Source of the DNA: Sphingobium sp. 66-54
GTDB lineage: Bacteria; Pseudomonadota; Alphaproteobacteria; Sphingomonadales; Sphingomonadaceae
DNA: 64,000 nt
Direction of reading: 5' to 3'
Assembly (NCBI GenBank): GCA_001899715.1
Contig: MKWI01000018.1
Span: forward strand, 28,334 to 92,333
Positions 1 through 9,102 of this stretch are shown in pieces (positions within the stretch are counted from its first letter, which is position 1; each line of letters starts with the position of its first letter). The notes under the pieces are model-generated. The model was not told where the DNA came from, made no database searches, and saw only the letters and a program-made list of their open reading frames with translations. The translations under genes were made by a program, and so were the position numbers.

Positions 1-2
1 CG

Positions 3-929
3 GCGCACATCCTCATCTTCAAGCAGGGCATCAAGAGCTATCGCGACCTGCCGCTGCGCCTCTACGAGAATGGCTGCTGCCACCGCAACGAGCCGCACGG
101 CGCGCTGCACGGCCTCATGCGCGTGCGCCAGTTCACCCAGGACGATGCGCATATCTTCTGCCGCGAGGATCAGATCGTCGATGAGGTGCGCGCCTTCTGC
201 CAGCTCGCCGACCGCATCTACAAGGATTTCGGCTTCACCTATGCGATCAAGCTGGCGCTGCGCCCGGAGAAGCGCTTCGGCAGCGATGAATTGTGGGATC
301 TGGCCGAGGCCGAGCTGCGCGACGCGGTTGCCAAAGCGGGCTTCGCGACCGAGCAATATGGCTGGGAGGAACTGCCGGGCGAGGGCGCCTTCTACGCGCC
401 CAAGCTGGAATGGCACCTGACCGATGCGATCGGCCGCACATGGCAGGTCGGCACCATCCAGTCCGACCGGGTGCTGCCCGAGCGGCTCGACGCCAGCTAT
501 GTCGGCGAAGATGGCGAGCGCCACCGGCCGATCATGCTGCACCGCGCGATCTTCGGCAGCTACGAGCGGTTCATCGGCATCCTCGTCGAACATTATGCCG
601 GCAAACTGCCGCTCTGGCTGGCGCCGGTGCAGGCGGTCGTCGCTACCATCGTCTCGGACGCGGACGATTATGCGAAGGACGTGGCGGCCCGGCTGACAGC
701 AGCGGGCCTGCGCGTGGAGACCGACCTGCGCAACGAGAAGATCAACTACAAGGTGCGCGAGCACAGCCTTGCCAAAGTGCCCTGCCTGCTGGTCGTCGGC
801 CGGCGCGAGGCGGAGGAAGGCACCGTCGCGCTGCGCCGGCTTGGTTCGGACGAGCATCAGAAGGTGGTCGGGGTCGACGATCTGATCGCGCAACTCGTGG
901 CCGAGGCCGCGCCGCCCGACCGGGCATGA
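3..929 (+). CDS. thrS: Threonyl-tRNA synthetase, C-terminal part (5' end outside window)
   Basis: Charges tRNA-Thr with threonine in the cytoplasm. The frame is open from the window edge, so about half of the protein, including the editing and TGS domains, lies upstream. What is visible is the class II catalytic core: motif 2 around [20 protein letters not shown], motif 3 around [19 protein letters not shown], and then the anticodon-binding domain starting near [12 protein letters not shown]. The stop codon overlaps the ATG of the following acetyltransferase gene (ATGA), so the two are probably translationally coupled. The identification is secure because all these motifs are typical of ThrRS. 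Only the start is missing. Confidence 0.96.
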   Translation, partial: AHILIFKQGIKSYRDLPLRLYENGCCHRNEPHGALHGLMRVRQFTQDDAHIFCREDQIVDEVRAFCQLADRIYKDFGFTYAIKLALRPEKRFGSDELWDLAEAELRDAVAKAGFATEQYGWEELPGEGAFYAPKLEWHLTDAIGRTWQVGTIQSDRVLPERLDASYVGEDGERHRPIMLHRAIFGSYERFIGILVEHYAGKLPLWLAPVQAVVATIVSDADDYAKDVAARLTAAGLRVETDLRNEKINYKVREHSLAKVPCLLVVGRREAEEGTVALRRLGSDEHQKVVGVDDLIAQLVAEAAPPDRA

Positions 930-1378
930 CCATCACCATCCGCCACGGGACGGCGGCCGACCTGCCCCGCGCGCTGGAGATCTGGCGTGCAGCAGTGGAC
1001 GCGACACACGGCTTCCTCAGCCGCGAACACCACGCCGAAATCGACGCGATGGTGGAGCATGAGCATCTGCCCAACGTGGATCTATGGGTCGCCACCGATG
1101 CCGCCGGCCGCGTGCAGGGCTTCATGGGGCTGAGCGTGGACGAGATCGACTCGCTGTTCGTCGACCCCGCAACGCATGGCCGCGGCTATGGCAGCGCGCT
1201 GGTCGCCCATGCGCTCGCCCGCGTGCCGCGCATCAAGGTGGACGCCAGCGAGCAGGCGCCGCAGGCCGTCGCCTTCTACGAACGGCGCGGTTTCGTGCGC
1301 ACGGGACGCTCGCCGACGGACCCGATAGGGCGGCCCTATCCGCTCATCCATTTCCGCCATGGCGGCAAGATGGCTTGA
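926..1378 (+). CDS. GNAT family N-acetyltransferase
   Basis: A 150-residue single-domain GNAT protein, expected to transfer an acetyl group from acetyl-CoA to an amine. The acetyl-CoA binding motif is visible as [19 protein letters not shown] (R/Q-x-x-G-x-G/A type), followed by the C-terminal half with [14 protein letters not shown], the usual beta6-beta7 region. The start ATG lies inside the thrS stop (4-bp overlap), the natural reason to choose it. The order resembles YjaB/PhnO-like acetyltransferases, but the substrate cannot be read from sequence. The link with thrS may be only co-transcription. Confidence 0.88.
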   Translation: MTITIRHGTAADLPRALEIWRAAVDATHGFLSREHHAEIDAMVEHEHLPNVDLWVATDAAGRVQGFMGLSVDEIDSLFVDPATHGRGYGSALVAHALARVPRIKVDASEQAPQAVAFYERRGFVRTGRSPTDPIGRPYPLIHFRHGGKMA

Positions 1379-1524
1379 CCAGCGTTGGCAGAGCATTAAC
1401 CGCACCGTGGCAAGAGCGCCGCAATCATGCGGTCTTCGTGGGCGCCCCTCTTTTCGCGGCGCTTAAAAATCGTTAAGTTGACCGATCAAGACCAGAATAT
1501 GGAGAACAAGTTATACGACCCCCG

Positions 1525-2058
1525 ATGATGCGCCGCCCGATGGCGCCCATGCCGGCCAACGGCCCGCGCTATAATGAATTCATCAACGTGCCCAAGGTGC
1601 GTGTCATTGATGAGAATGGCGAAAATCTCGGCGTGATGTTCACGCGCGAGGCGATGGAACAGGCGGCCGATGTCGGTCTCGACCTCGTCGAAGTCTCGCC
1701 CAACGCGGATCCGCCGGTCTGCAAGTTCCTCGATATCGGCAAATTCAAATACGAGGCGCAGAAGAAGGCCAATATCGCCCGCAAGACCCAGAAGACGCAG
1801 GAGATCAAGGAGATCAAGATGCGTCCGAACATCGACGATCATGATTATGATACGAAGATGAAGAAGGTCGTCGATTTCATCGAGGAGGGCGACAAGGTGA
1901 AGGTGACGCTGCGCTTCCGCGGCCGCGAGATGGCGCACCAGCAACTCGGCATGGTGCTGCTCCAGCGCGTGGCGGAGGAAACGTCGGAAATCGCCAAGGT
2001 GGAAGCCTATCCGCGCCTTGAAGGCCGCCAGATGCTGATGGTGCTGGCACCGAAGTGA
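1525..2058 (+). CDS. infC: Translation initiation factor IF-3
   Basis: Binds the 30S subunit, prevents premature 50S joining and checks the start codon. The N domain (NGPRYNEFI ... LGVMFTREA ... [12 protein letters not shown]), the linker rich in Lys ([20 protein letters not shown]) and the C domain ([11 protein letters not shown] ... [16 protein letters not shown]) are all present; the length of about 177 residues is normal. The start is uncertain. ATG 1525 and 1528 have no ribosome-binding site at normal distance, whereas GGAG at 1501-1504 is 8 nt from an in-frame ATA at 1513, which would add four residues. Rare start codons are a known autoregulation device of infC in other bacteria. Confidence 0.95.
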   Translation: MMRRPMAPMPANGPRYNEFINVPKVRVIDENGENLGVMFTREAMEQAADVGLDLVEVSPNADPPVCKFLDIGKFKYEAQKKANIARKTQKTQEIKEIKMRPNIDDHDYDTKMKKVVDFIEEGDKVKVTLRFRGREMAHQQLGMVLLQRVAEETSEIAKVEAYPRLEGRQMLMVLAPK

Positions 2059-2067
2059 TCGGCAGAA

Positions 2068-2095
2068 GGGGCACCCCTTGAACTGAGGGTGCCCC
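2068..2095 (+). terminator. Hairpin after infC, possible terminator
   Basis: GGGGCACCC at 2068-2076 pairs perfectly with GGGTGCCCC at 2087-2095 across a 10-nt loop, 10 bp after the infC stop. There is no clear T-run after it, so it may attenuate or stabilise the 3' end rather than terminate fully. Confidence 0.5.
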
Positions 2096-2212
2096 GCGCA
2101 GCGGAGGCCATAGTCTTCCTGTGCCGGCCCCCATCCCGTCGCCGTCTTTTGACCGGCGGCCGCTTCCCGGTCGTCAAGCCCGGTTGACCGGAAGCCCGCG
2201 TCCGATCATGGC

Positions 2213-3739
2213 ATGGCCATGACCGACCTCGCGCCCCTCCGCCTTTTCAACAGCCTGACGCGGCAGATCGAGCCGTTTACGCCCGTCCACCCCGGCGAGG
2301 CGCGCGTCTATAGCTGCGGGCCGACGGTCTATAATTATCAGCATATCGGCAACATGCGCGCTTATGTGTTCGCCGATACGCTTGGGCGCACGCTGCGCTT
2401 CAAGGGCTATAAGCTGCGCCACATCATCAACATCACCGATGTCGGCCACCTCACCTCGGATGCCGACGCGGGCGACGACAAGATGGAGAAGGCGGCGGCC
2501 AGCCTCGGCAAGTCCGCATGGGATATCGCGGCTTTCTACACCGGCGAGTTCAAGCAGGACCTGCGCCGGCTCAACATCCGCGATCCCCACCGCTGGACGG
2601 TCGCCACCGAATACATCCCGCAGATGATCGAGGCGGCGAAGGCGATCGCCGACAAGCATTGCTACGAGCTACCCTCCGGCCTGTATTTCGACGTCTCGAC
2701 CGTAGCCGACTATGGCCGCCTTGCGCGCGCCGCCACCGAGGAAGGCGAGGGCCGCATCGACGAGGTGGAAGGCAAGCGCCACGGGGCCGATTTCGCGATC
2801 TGGCGCCGCACGCCCGAGGGTGAGACACGGCAGATGGAGTGGGACTCGCCCTGGGGCCGGGGCGCACCGGGCTGGCATCTCGAATGCTCGGTGATGAGCC
2901 GGGCGGAACTGGGCCTGCCGTTCGACATCCACACCGGCGGCATCGACCATCGCGAGATTCACCACCCCAACGAGATCGCGCAGAATCAGGCGATCCAGGG
3001 CTATGACGCGCATCATGGCGGGCTCGACTGCGCCCAGCATTCGGGCGCGCGCATGTGGATGCACAACAACTTCCTGATCGACCGCGGCGGCAAGATGAGC
3101 AAGTCGGCGGGCGAATTCCTGCGCCTGCAACTCCTGGTCGATCGCGGCTACCACCCGCTTGCCTACCGGCTCCTCTGCCTCCAGGCGCATTATCGCAGCG
3201 AACTGGAATTCTCCTGGGACAATCTCGGCGCCGCGCTCACCCGCTTGAAGCGCATGGTGATGGGCGTGGCAGCGCTCAAGGAGCGGGCGGCGAACCTCGC
3301 ACTGCCCGCCGCACCGGAGGGCGGCTGGACAGCGGAAGCGCTTGCGGCCAGCGTCGGCGGCAAGCTCGCGCCATTCGTCGCACGCTTCGACGCGGCCGTC
3401 TCGGACGACCTCAACACCGCCGTGGCGCTCACCGTGCTGGACGAAGTGATCGCGCTCAAGAAGGTCGATCTTGTCGAGAAGCTCGCTGTCATCGCCGCGA
3501 TGGACGGCGTGCTGGGTCTCGATCTTCTCGCCCTGTCGCGCACCGACTTGCGCCTGCGCCCGGCCAGCGCCACCCTCGGCGAGTCGGACATCGAGGCGAC
3601 GCTGGCGGAGCGCAAAGCCGCGCGTGCAGAGAAGGACTTCACCCGCTCGGATGCGCTGCGCGATACATTGCTCGCCGCCGGGGTCGAAGTGATGGACGGC
3701 GACCCGCTGGGCTGGGAGTGGAGGCTCGACAATGGCTGA
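2213..3739 (+). CDS. cysS: Cysteinyl-tRNA synthetase
   Basis: Class I synthetase that charges tRNA-Cys. The Rossmann signature is CGPTVYNYQHIGNMRAYV (HIGH-like HIGN at residues 44-47) and the KMSKS loop is KMSKS at 294-298. Zinc ligands are visible as C35, the Cys in WHLECSVM and the His/Glu in HREIHHPNEIAQ. The protein is 508 residues, slightly longer than the usual 460-490. A second ATG two codons later (2219) is also a possible start. The end overlaps the following dehydrogenase gene by 8 bp, indicating an operon. Confidence 0.96.
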   Translation: MAMTDLAPLRLFNSLTRQIEPFTPVHPGEARVYSCGPTVYNYQHIGNMRAYVFADTLGRTLRFKGYKLRHIINITDVGHLTSDADAGDDKMEKAAASLGKSAWDIAAFYTGEFKQDLRRLNIRDPHRWTVATEYIPQMIEAAKAIADKHCYELPSGLYFDVSTVADYGRLARAATEEGEGRIDEVEGKRHGADFAIWRRTPEGETRQMEWDSPWGRGAPGWHLECSVMSRAELGLPFDIHTGGIDHREIHHPNEIAQNQAIQGYDAHHGGLDCAQHSGARMWMHNNFLIDRGGKMSKSAGEFLRLQLLVDRGYHPLAYRLLCLQAHYRSELEFSWDNLGAALTRLKRMVMGVAALKERAANLALPAAPEGGWTAEALAASVGGKLAPFVARFDAAVSDDLNTAVALTVLDEVIALKKVDLVEKLAVIAAMDGVLGLDLLALSRTDLRLRPASATLGESDIEATLAERKAARAEKDFTRSDALRDTLLAAGVEVMDGDPLGWEWRLDNG

Positions 3740-4685
3740 CAAGCACATCCTCGTTTTTCCCGAGCGTTACCGCGCGCAACTCGCCCCGCTGCTGCCGGAG
3801 TCGGTAGAACTGCGCTGCTTCTCCACTCTGGCGGAGGCGCTGGAGTTGGCGCCGCAGGCCGAGATCGGCTGGTTCGACGAATGGGCATCCGGCGCATACA
3901 GCCAGGGGCCGCGCGCGGCGGTGAACGCCAAATGGATCAACACCGTCATCGTCGGGCTCGATGCCTTCCCGGTACGCGAGATGGTCGCGCGCGGGCAGAT
4001 CTTCACCAACGGCGCGGGCATGATGCCGGACGTGGTGGCGGACTTCGCGGTGCTCGGCGTGCTCGCGCTCGCCAAGCGGCTGGACGAGGTGGTGCGCGCG
4101 CACGACCGGCGCGAATGGCTGAGCGGCCCGCCCGGCCCGATGGAGATGCTCGGCAGCAAGGCGCTGATTCTCGGCTATGGCGCCATCGGCCGCGAGATCG
4201 GCACGCGGCTGCGCGCCTTCGGCGTCGACGTGACGGGGGTGCGCCGCTCGCCCGATCCCGATCCGGCGATCATCGGCGCGGACGCCTGGCGCGCAAAGCT
4301 GGACGCATATGACCATATCGTCATCGCCGCGCCCAACACGGCCGAAACCCAGGCGATGATCGGCGCGGATGAGTTGGCGGCGATGAAGCCCACGGCGCGT
4401 ATCGTCAACATCGCGCGCGGCGACCTGATCGACCAGCCGGCGCTCATCGCCGCGCTGGAGGAAAAGCGCATCGGCGGCGCGTTCCTGGACGTGACCACGC
4501 CCGAACCTCTGCCCCGCGATCATCCGCTCTGGGGCGCGCCCAACACGCTTGTCACCATGCATCTCTCCGGCCAGAGCCAGACCTCCGCCTTCCGCCGGGG
4601 TGCCGAGCGCTTCCTCAAGAACCTGAAGCATTATCTGGCCGGCGAGCCGCTGGAGCATGTCGTCGACCTGACGCGGGGTTATTAG
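3732..4685 (+). CDS. D-2-hydroxyacid dehydrogenase family protein
   Basis: NAD(P)-dependent oxidoreductase of the D-isomer-specific 2-hydroxyacid dehydrogenase family, expected to interconvert a 2-oxo acid and a D-2-hydroxy acid. The nucleotide-binding motif GYGAIGREIG lies near residue 150. The catalytic Arg is in NIARGDLID, the Glu in TTPEPLPRDHPLWG and the His in VTMHLSGQSQT. Length is 317 residues, normal for the family. It overlaps the cysS end by 8 bp in another frame. Its substrate (phosphoglycerate, glyoxylate or other) cannot be told; it is shorter than SerA-type enzymes with ACT domains, so serine biosynthesis is less likely. Confidence 0.88.
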   Translation: MADKHILVFPERYRAQLAPLLPESVELRCFSTLAEALELAPQAEIGWFDEWASGAYSQGPRAAVNAKWINTVIVGLDAFPVREMVARGQIFTNGAGMMPDVVADFAVLGVLALAKRLDEVVRAHDRREWLSGPPGPMEMLGSKALILGYGAIGREIGTRLRAFGVDVTGVRRSPDPDPAIIGADAWRAKLDAYDHIVIAAPNTAETQAMIGADELAAMKPTARIVNIARGDLIDQPALIAALEEKRIGGAFLDVTTPEPLPRDHPLWGAPNTLVTMHLSGQSQTSAFRRGAERFLKNLKHYLAGEPLEHVVDLTRGY

Positions 4686-4713
4686 AGCAGCCTGATTCAG
4701 GCGGGACCTTGTC

Positions 4714-4787
4714 GTGCTCCTGCGCAGGCAGGGGCCCGGCGCACGAGCGGTTCTTTTTTCCGTTTAGCTCCTGCCTCACAGAAGCAC
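4714..4787. repeat. REP/BIME-like palindromic repeat, copy 1 (degenerate)
   Basis: A worn copy of the roughly 77-bp double-hairpin repeat also found at 9940, 34287, 43423, 49682 and 57603. The left arm GTGCTCCTGCGCAGGCAGG is intact and the right arm (around GCTCCTGCC ... AGCAC) is degraded. It lies where a plus-strand and a minus-strand gene converge. Confidence 0.65.
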
Positions 4788-4946
4788 CGATCCCCTCTCG
4801 TGCGGACGAACTCTAGCGCACCGGGGTAAAGCTGCCCCCCAAGCTCGTCTTGGGGAGCGGGACAAACGCAACGCTGGAAGGATCCCTCCACTCGCTTCGG
4901 CCGGTCCCTCTCCCCCGAGCCGGCGCGCGGGGCGGATTGGCAACTC

Positions 4947-6659
4947 TCAGTCCGCCGCCACCTCTCCCACCTTGCGCGCCGCCGCGAGGGCATCGGCAAG
5001 CTTCGCGCGGAAACGCGCCGCCGGTGGGCGCACGCCGTGGGAGTGCAGTATGTGACGCACCGCCGGGCGGGCGCCGGCAATGTAGAGCTGGGCGTGGCGC
5101 CGCGCGATCTTGCGCGCGAACGCCTCTATGGTGGTCGCGCCGGTCGAATCGAGCACCGGTACGTCCGAGAGGTCGATCACATAGACACGCGGCGTCTCGC
5201 CCAGCCGGTCGAGCGCGGCCGAGACGGCGCCCGCCGCGCCAAAGAAGAACGCGCCGGAGATACGGCACACCGCCACGTCCCGATCGACCGGACCGGCCTT
5301 CGCAAACGGCACGTGGCCGTCCTCACGATCGCTGTCGGCACGGTCGGGCTCGATCATCGGCGAGCCGCCTTCCACCTCGATCGCCTGCGCCATGCGATGG
5401 AGAAACAGCAGCGCGCCCAGACTGAAGCCGACGAGGATGCCGAGGCTCAGATCACGGAAGATGACCAGCAGGAACGTCACCGCCAGCACCAGCGCATCCC
5501 CGCGTGAGGCGCGCAGCAGCGTCATCATCTGGTCGCGCGCCATCATGGTCCAGGCGACGGTCGCCAGCACGCCAGCCAGCGCGGCGAGCGGAATGTAGCT
5601 GGCGAGCGGCGCCGCCACGAGCATGAAGGTGAGCAGGAACAACGCGTGCAGCATCCCGGCCACCGGCCCGCGCGCGCCGGCGCGGACGTTGGTGGCGGTC
5701 CGCGCGATGGTGCCGGTCACGCAGATGCCGCCGAACAGCGCGCTGCCGACATTGGCCGCGCCCTGCGCCACCAGTTCGCAGTTGGAACGGTGCCGCCCGC
5801 CGCTCATGCTGTCCGCCACCACGGCGGAGAGCAGGCTTTCGATCGCGCCGAGCAGGGTGAAGGAGACGGCGGCCGGCAACATCTCCATGACGCGCGCGGG
5901 CGAGAGGTCCGGCAGATGCGGCGCGGGCAGGCTGCCGGGAATGCCGCCGAAGCGCGAGCCGATCGTCTCCACCGGCAGCGCCAGCAGCGCGCAGACCGCC
6001 GCCGTGGCCGCCACCGCGATGAGATAGGCCGGCCAGTGCGGTCGCCACTTGCGGCACGCAAAGATGACGAAGATGGCGAGCAAAGCTTGCGAGACCGCCG
6101 CCGCGTTGAGGCTGGGCAGCGCTCCGCCGAGCGCAACCAGCTTGGGCACCAGCTCGCCCGGCTCCGGCCCGCCAAGGGTCAGCCCGAGCAGATCCTTGAG
6201 CTGGCTCGCCAGGATGATGACCGCAATGCCGGCGGTGAACCCCACCGTCACCGGGTAGGGGATGAACTTGACGAAGATGCCGAAGCGCAGCCAGCCCACC
6301 GCCATCAGCATCAGGCCGGAGAGGAAGGTGGCGATCAGCAGCCCGTCGACGCCATGTTGCGCCACCGTTGCTGCCACCAGCACGATGAAGGCGCCGGCCG
6401 GCCCGCCGATCTGGAAGCGGCTGCCCCCCAGCAGCGAGACGAGGAAACCGCCGACGATGGCGGTGTAAAGCCCCCGCTCCGGTCCGACGCCCGACGCAAT
6501 GGCGATCGCCATGGAGAGCGGCAGCGCGACGATCGCCACCGTCAGCCCGGCCAGTGCGTCGGCCTTGAGGCCGGCGAGGTCATAACCCTCGCGCAGCACC
6601 GTCACCAGCTTGGGCGTATAAAGCGCAGCAAAGGTCGGCCTGGCGGCGGGCGCGCTCAT
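4947..6659 (-). CDS. SulP family anion transporter with C-terminal STAS domain
   Basis: Inner-membrane transporter of the SLC26/SulP family (sulfate, bicarbonate or dicarboxylate type). It is 570 residues with many hydrophobic segments from residue 30 to about 420; the SulP signature region is visible as VAIVALPLSMAIAIASGVGP. The C-terminal STAS domain (about residues 460-560) contains the conserved VIDLSDVPVLDSTGATTIEA. The start overlaps the stop of the upstream XRE regulator by 4 bp, so the pair is coupled and the regulator may control transport. The ion carried is not decidable from sequence. Confidence 0.93.
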   Translation of the reverse strand: MSAPAARPTFAALYTPKLVTVLREGYDLAGLKADALAGLTVAIVALPLSMAIAIASGVGPERGLYTAIVGGFLVSLLGGSRFQIGGPAGAFIVLVAATVAQHGVDGLLIATFLSGLMLMAVGWLRFGIFVKFIPYPVTVGFTAGIAVIILASQLKDLLGLTLGGPEPGELVPKLVALGGALPSLNAAAVSQALLAIFVIFACRKWRPHWPAYLIAVAATAAVCALLALPVETIGSRFGGIPGSLPAPHLPDLSPARVMEMLPAAVSFTLLGAIESLLSAVVADSMSGGRHRSNCELVAQGAANVGSALFGGICVTGTIARTATNVRAGARGPVAGMLHALFLLTFMLVAAPLASYIPLAALAGVLATVAWTMMARDQMMTLLRASRGDALVLAVTFLLVIFRDLSLGILVGFSLGALLFLHRMAQAIEVEGGSPMIEPDRADSDREDGHVPFAKAGPVDRDVAVCRISGAFFFGAAGAVSAALDRLGETPRVYVIDLSDVPVLDSTGATTIEAFARKIARRHAQLYIAGARPAVRHILHSHGVRPPAARFRAKLADALAAARKVGEVAAD

Positions 6660-6922
6660 GCCTCGTCCCGCCGGACCGGCCGCTTGAGCCGCACGCCGCG
6701 CCCGCCCTCCAGGCTAGGTGCATCCTCGCCGATCAGGTCCACGCCCGCCGCATTCAGCGCCTCGACCACCTTGGTCAGACTGTCGACGATGCCACGCACA
6801 TTGCCGTCGCTCGCCTCCATCCGCCGGATTGTCGGCAGCGACACGCCGGACAACTCGGCCAACTGGCGCTGGTCGATGCCGAGCAGGGCGCGGGCGGCGC
6901 GCATCTGAGCCGATGTCATCAT
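6656..6922 (-). CDS. Small XRE-family transcriptional regulator
   Basis: An 88-residue DNA-binding protein. A helix-turn-helix of the Cro/C1 type spans about residues 5-60: AARALLGIDQRQLAELSGVS then LPTIRRMEA. A short C-terminal tail follows. The ATG pair at the start gives two equivalent starts (6922 or 6919). It sits directly upstream of and overlaps the SulP gene, and dyad sequences lie in its own promoter, which suggests autoregulation and control of the transporter. Signal sensing is unknown because there is no ligand domain. Confidence 0.85.
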   Translation of the reverse strand: MMTSAQMRAARALLGIDQRQLAELSGVSLPTIRRMEASDGNVRGIVDSLTKVVEALNAAGVDLIGEDAPSLEGGRGVRLKRPVRRDEA

Positions 6923-6933
6923 ACGAGTCGCTT

Positions 6934-6986
6934 ATCAGATTTCATTACTGATATCTAGAATATCACTATCGGAGTTATTGATCCGA
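6934..6986 (-). promoter_or_regulatory. AT-rich promoter region with two dyads before the XRE-SulP pair
   Basis: This region is strikingly AT-rich compared with its surroundings. ATCAG (6934-6938) and CTGAT (6948-6952) form one inverted repeat; TCGGA (6969-6973) and TCCGA (6982-6986) form a second. They lie 12-64 bp before the XRE start and are candidate operators. Confidence 0.45.
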
Positions 6987-7082
6987 TTATTAGGGATTTT
7001 CCATCGGACCTTCTTACCGGCTACCCCGCTTCAGCAACCGGCATGAAGAGAGGCGGCCCCTCCAGCGCAAAACCGTGCAACC

Positions 7083-7119
7083 GGCTTGCTTCGCAAGCCC
7101 CGAAAGCGTAGGGGCTTGC
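7083..7119 (+). promoter_or_regulatory. Mutually exclusive hairpins in the leader of the DAHP synthase gene
   Basis: GCAAGCC at 7093-7099 can pair either with GGCTTGC at 7083-7089 (3-nt loop) or, extended to GCAAGCCCC (7093-7101), with GGGGCTTGC at 7111-7119. The element ends 52 bp before the gene start. It may be an attenuator-like switch or just a small palindromic repeat. Confidence 0.35.
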
Positions 7120-7171
7120 CCCCGGCTGGACGCACACCATCTTGTGGTCCGGCAGATGGAGTTCGTGACAG

Positions 7172-8545
7172 ATGAAGGCGACCTGGAACCCCGCAAGCTG
7201 GCGGGACCATGAGGGGCTGCAAATGCCCGATTATCGCGACGCAGCGGCGCTTGCCGCGGCGGAGGCCCAGCTTGGCAGCTATCCGCCGCTGGTCTTTGCC
7301 GGCGAGGCGCGCAGCCTCAAGACGGATCTGGCCAAGGTTGCCACCGGCGAGGCGTTCCTGCTGCAAGGCGGCGATTGCGCCGAGAGCTTTGCCGAGTTCC
7401 ACCCCAACAACATCCGCGATACCTTCCGCGTGCTGTTGCAGATGGCGGTGGTGCTCACCTTCGCCAGCAAGCTGCCGGTGGTGAAGGTCGGCCGCATGGC
7501 GGGCCAGTTCGCCAAGCCGCGCTCGGCCGCGACCGAGACGATAGATGGCGTCGAGCTGCCCAGCTATCGCGGCGACAATGTGAACGATATCAGCTTCACC
7601 GCCGACGCGCGCGAGCCCAATCCGCAGCGCATGGTGCGTGCCTACAATCAGTCCGCCGCCACGCTCAATCTGCTGCGCGCCTTCTCGACCGGCGGCTATG
7701 CCAGCCTCGACAAGGTGCACGGCTGGATGCTGGATTTCATGGGCCGCAGCCCGTGGGCCAAGAAGTTCCAGGAGATGGCCGACCGCATCGGCGAGACACT
7801 GGATTTCATGAAGGCGTGCGGCCTCAGCCCGGAGACGGTGCCCCAGCTCGGCGGTACCAGCTTCTACACCAGCCACGAAGCGCTGCTGCTCCCTTACGAG
7901 CAGGCGCTGACCCGGCAGGATTCGCTCACCGGCGACTGGTATGACACCAGCGCGCACATGCTCTGGATCGGCGACCGCACGCGCTTCGTCGGCTCGGCGC
8001 ATGTCGAGTATCTGCGCGGCATCGGCAACCCCATCGGCATGAAGTGTGGCCCCAGCCTGGCGCCGGACGACCTGCTGCGCATGCTCGACATCCTCAATCC
8101 CGCGCGCGAGCCGGGGCGGATGACGCTCATCACCCGCTTCGGCCACGACAAGATCGAGACCGGCCTGCCGCCGCTGGTGCGCGCGGTGCTGCGCGAGGGG
8201 CATCCGGTGGTGTGGTCCTGCGACCCGATGCACGGCAACGTCATCAAGGCCGCCAACGGCTACAAGACGCGGCCGTTCGAGCGCATCCTCGCGGAAGTGC
8301 GCGGCTTCTTTGCCGTGCATCGCGCGGAGGGCAGCTTCGGCGGCGGCATCCATGCCGAGATGACCGGCCAGAACGTCACCGAATGCACCGGCGGCGCGGT
8401 GGCCGTGACCGAGCAGAGTCTGGCGGACCGCTACCACACTCATTGCGACCCGCGCCTCAACGCCGCGCAGAGCCTGGAGCTGGCCTTCCTGATCGCCGAA
8501 ATGCTCAACGACGAGCTGGCCGAGCGCCGCAAAGCCGCCGCCTGA
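7172..8545 (+). CDS. Class II 3-deoxy-7-phosphoheptulonate (DAHP) synthase
   Basis: First enzyme of the shikimate pathway: joins phosphoenolpyruvate and erythrose 4-phosphate. The class II (plant-like, AroA-II) type is shown by QGGDCAESF near residue 68, [14 protein letters not shown] near residue 105, and the later blocks [16 protein letters not shown] and [10 protein letters not shown]. At 457 residues it is typical of class II enzymes and longer than the class I AroF/G/H proteins. The start chosen gives [15 protein letters not shown], matching the usual W-x-P-x-S-W-R beginning. It stands as a single gene between minus- and plus-strand neighbours. Confidence 0.95.
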   Translation: MKATWNPASWRDHEGLQMPDYRDAAALAAAEAQLGSYPPLVFAGEARSLKTDLAKVATGEAFLLQGGDCAESFAEFHPNNIRDTFRVLLQMAVVLTFASKLPVVKVGRMAGQFAKPRSAATETIDGVELPSYRGDNVNDISFTADAREPNPQRMVRAYNQSAATLNLLRAFSTGGYASLDKVHGWMLDFMGRSPWAKKFQEMADRIGETLDFMKACGLSPETVPQLGGTSFYTSHEALLLPYEQALTRQDSLTGDWYDTSAHMLWIGDRTRFVGSAHVEYLRGIGNPIGMKCGPSLAPDDLLRMLDILNPAREPGRMTLITRFGHDKIETGLPPLVRAVLREGHPVVWSCDPMHGNVIKAANGYKTRPFERILAEVRGFFAVHRAEGSFGGGIHAEMTGQNVTECTGGAVAVTEQSLADRYHTHCDPRLNAAQSLELAFLIAEMLNDELAERRKAAA

Positions 8546-8586
8546 CTCGGGTGTGCCGGCCTGTCGCCGGCAAGCCTCGCGACTCG

Positions 8587-8624
8587 CAGTTCGAATCCGC
8601 CTCACGCGGGGCGGATTCGGCTGC
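8587..8624 (+). terminator. Hairpin after the DAHP synthase gene
   Basis: GAATCCGCC (8593-8601) pairs with GGCGGATTC (8610-8618), extended by GCAG/CTGC at 8587-8590 and 8621-8624. It is followed by a weak pyrimidine stretch. It probably ends the DAHP synthase transcript before the Rrf2 gene. Confidence 0.45.
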
Positions 8625-8667
8625 CTTCACCCTTGCGTAAACCGCATTCTCTGCCGATAAGGTAGGC

Positions 8668-9102
8668 ATGCTTTCGCAACGCACGCGTTATTCGATCCGC
8701 GCCCTCCAGCATCTCGCGCGGCACTATGGCGAGGGGCCGATCCAGCTTGCCGATATCGCCACCGCGCAGAACATCCCGGCCAAGTTCCTCACCGTGATCC
8801 TCTCGGAACTGAGTCGGGCCGGCCTGGTCGCCACGCGGCGCGGGCGGGACGGCGGCTATTGGCTGGCGCTGGCGCCGATCGACATTCGCTACGGCGACAT
8901 CTTCCGCCTGACCGACGGCGCGCTGGCGCTGGTGCCGTGCGCCAGCCGCTTCGCTCACCAGCCGTGCAAGAACTGTCTGCCGGAAGACGAGTGCGAGCTG
9001 CGCCGCATCATGCTAAAAGTGCGCGACGAAACAGCCGCCATCCTCGACACGCTCACCTTGGCCGACAAGTTCGAGCTGGCGGAGGAGGATCGGATCGCGT
9101 GA
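8668..9102 (+). CDS. Rrf2 family transcriptional regulator with a cysteine cluster
   Basis: A 144-residue winged-helix regulator. The Rrf2 HTH is at residues 1-62 (YSIRALQHLA ... IPAKFLTVILSELSRAGLV), with the conserved RRGRDGGYWLA wing. Cysteines C91, C100, C103 and C109 lie where IscR, NsrR and RirA hold an Fe-S cluster, so an Fe-S or redox/NO sensor is likely. The next gene starts with GTG across its stop, so it heads a short operon with a GFA-type protein and an ArsC-like protein. The precise signal is unknown. Confidence 0.9.
   Translation: MLSQRTRYSIRALQHLARHYGEGPIQLADIATAQNIPAKFLTVILSELSRAGLVATRRGRDGGYWLALAPIDIRYGDIFRLTDGALALVPCASRFAHQPCKNCLPEDECELRRIMLKVRDETAAILDTLTLADKFELAEEDRIA

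Noticed and set aside
8588..8620. tRNA-like GTTCGAATCC sequence after the DAHP synthase gene
   Set aside because: No acceptor stem or anticodon arm; it is one arm of a simple hairpin (GAATCCGCC/GGCGGATTC).
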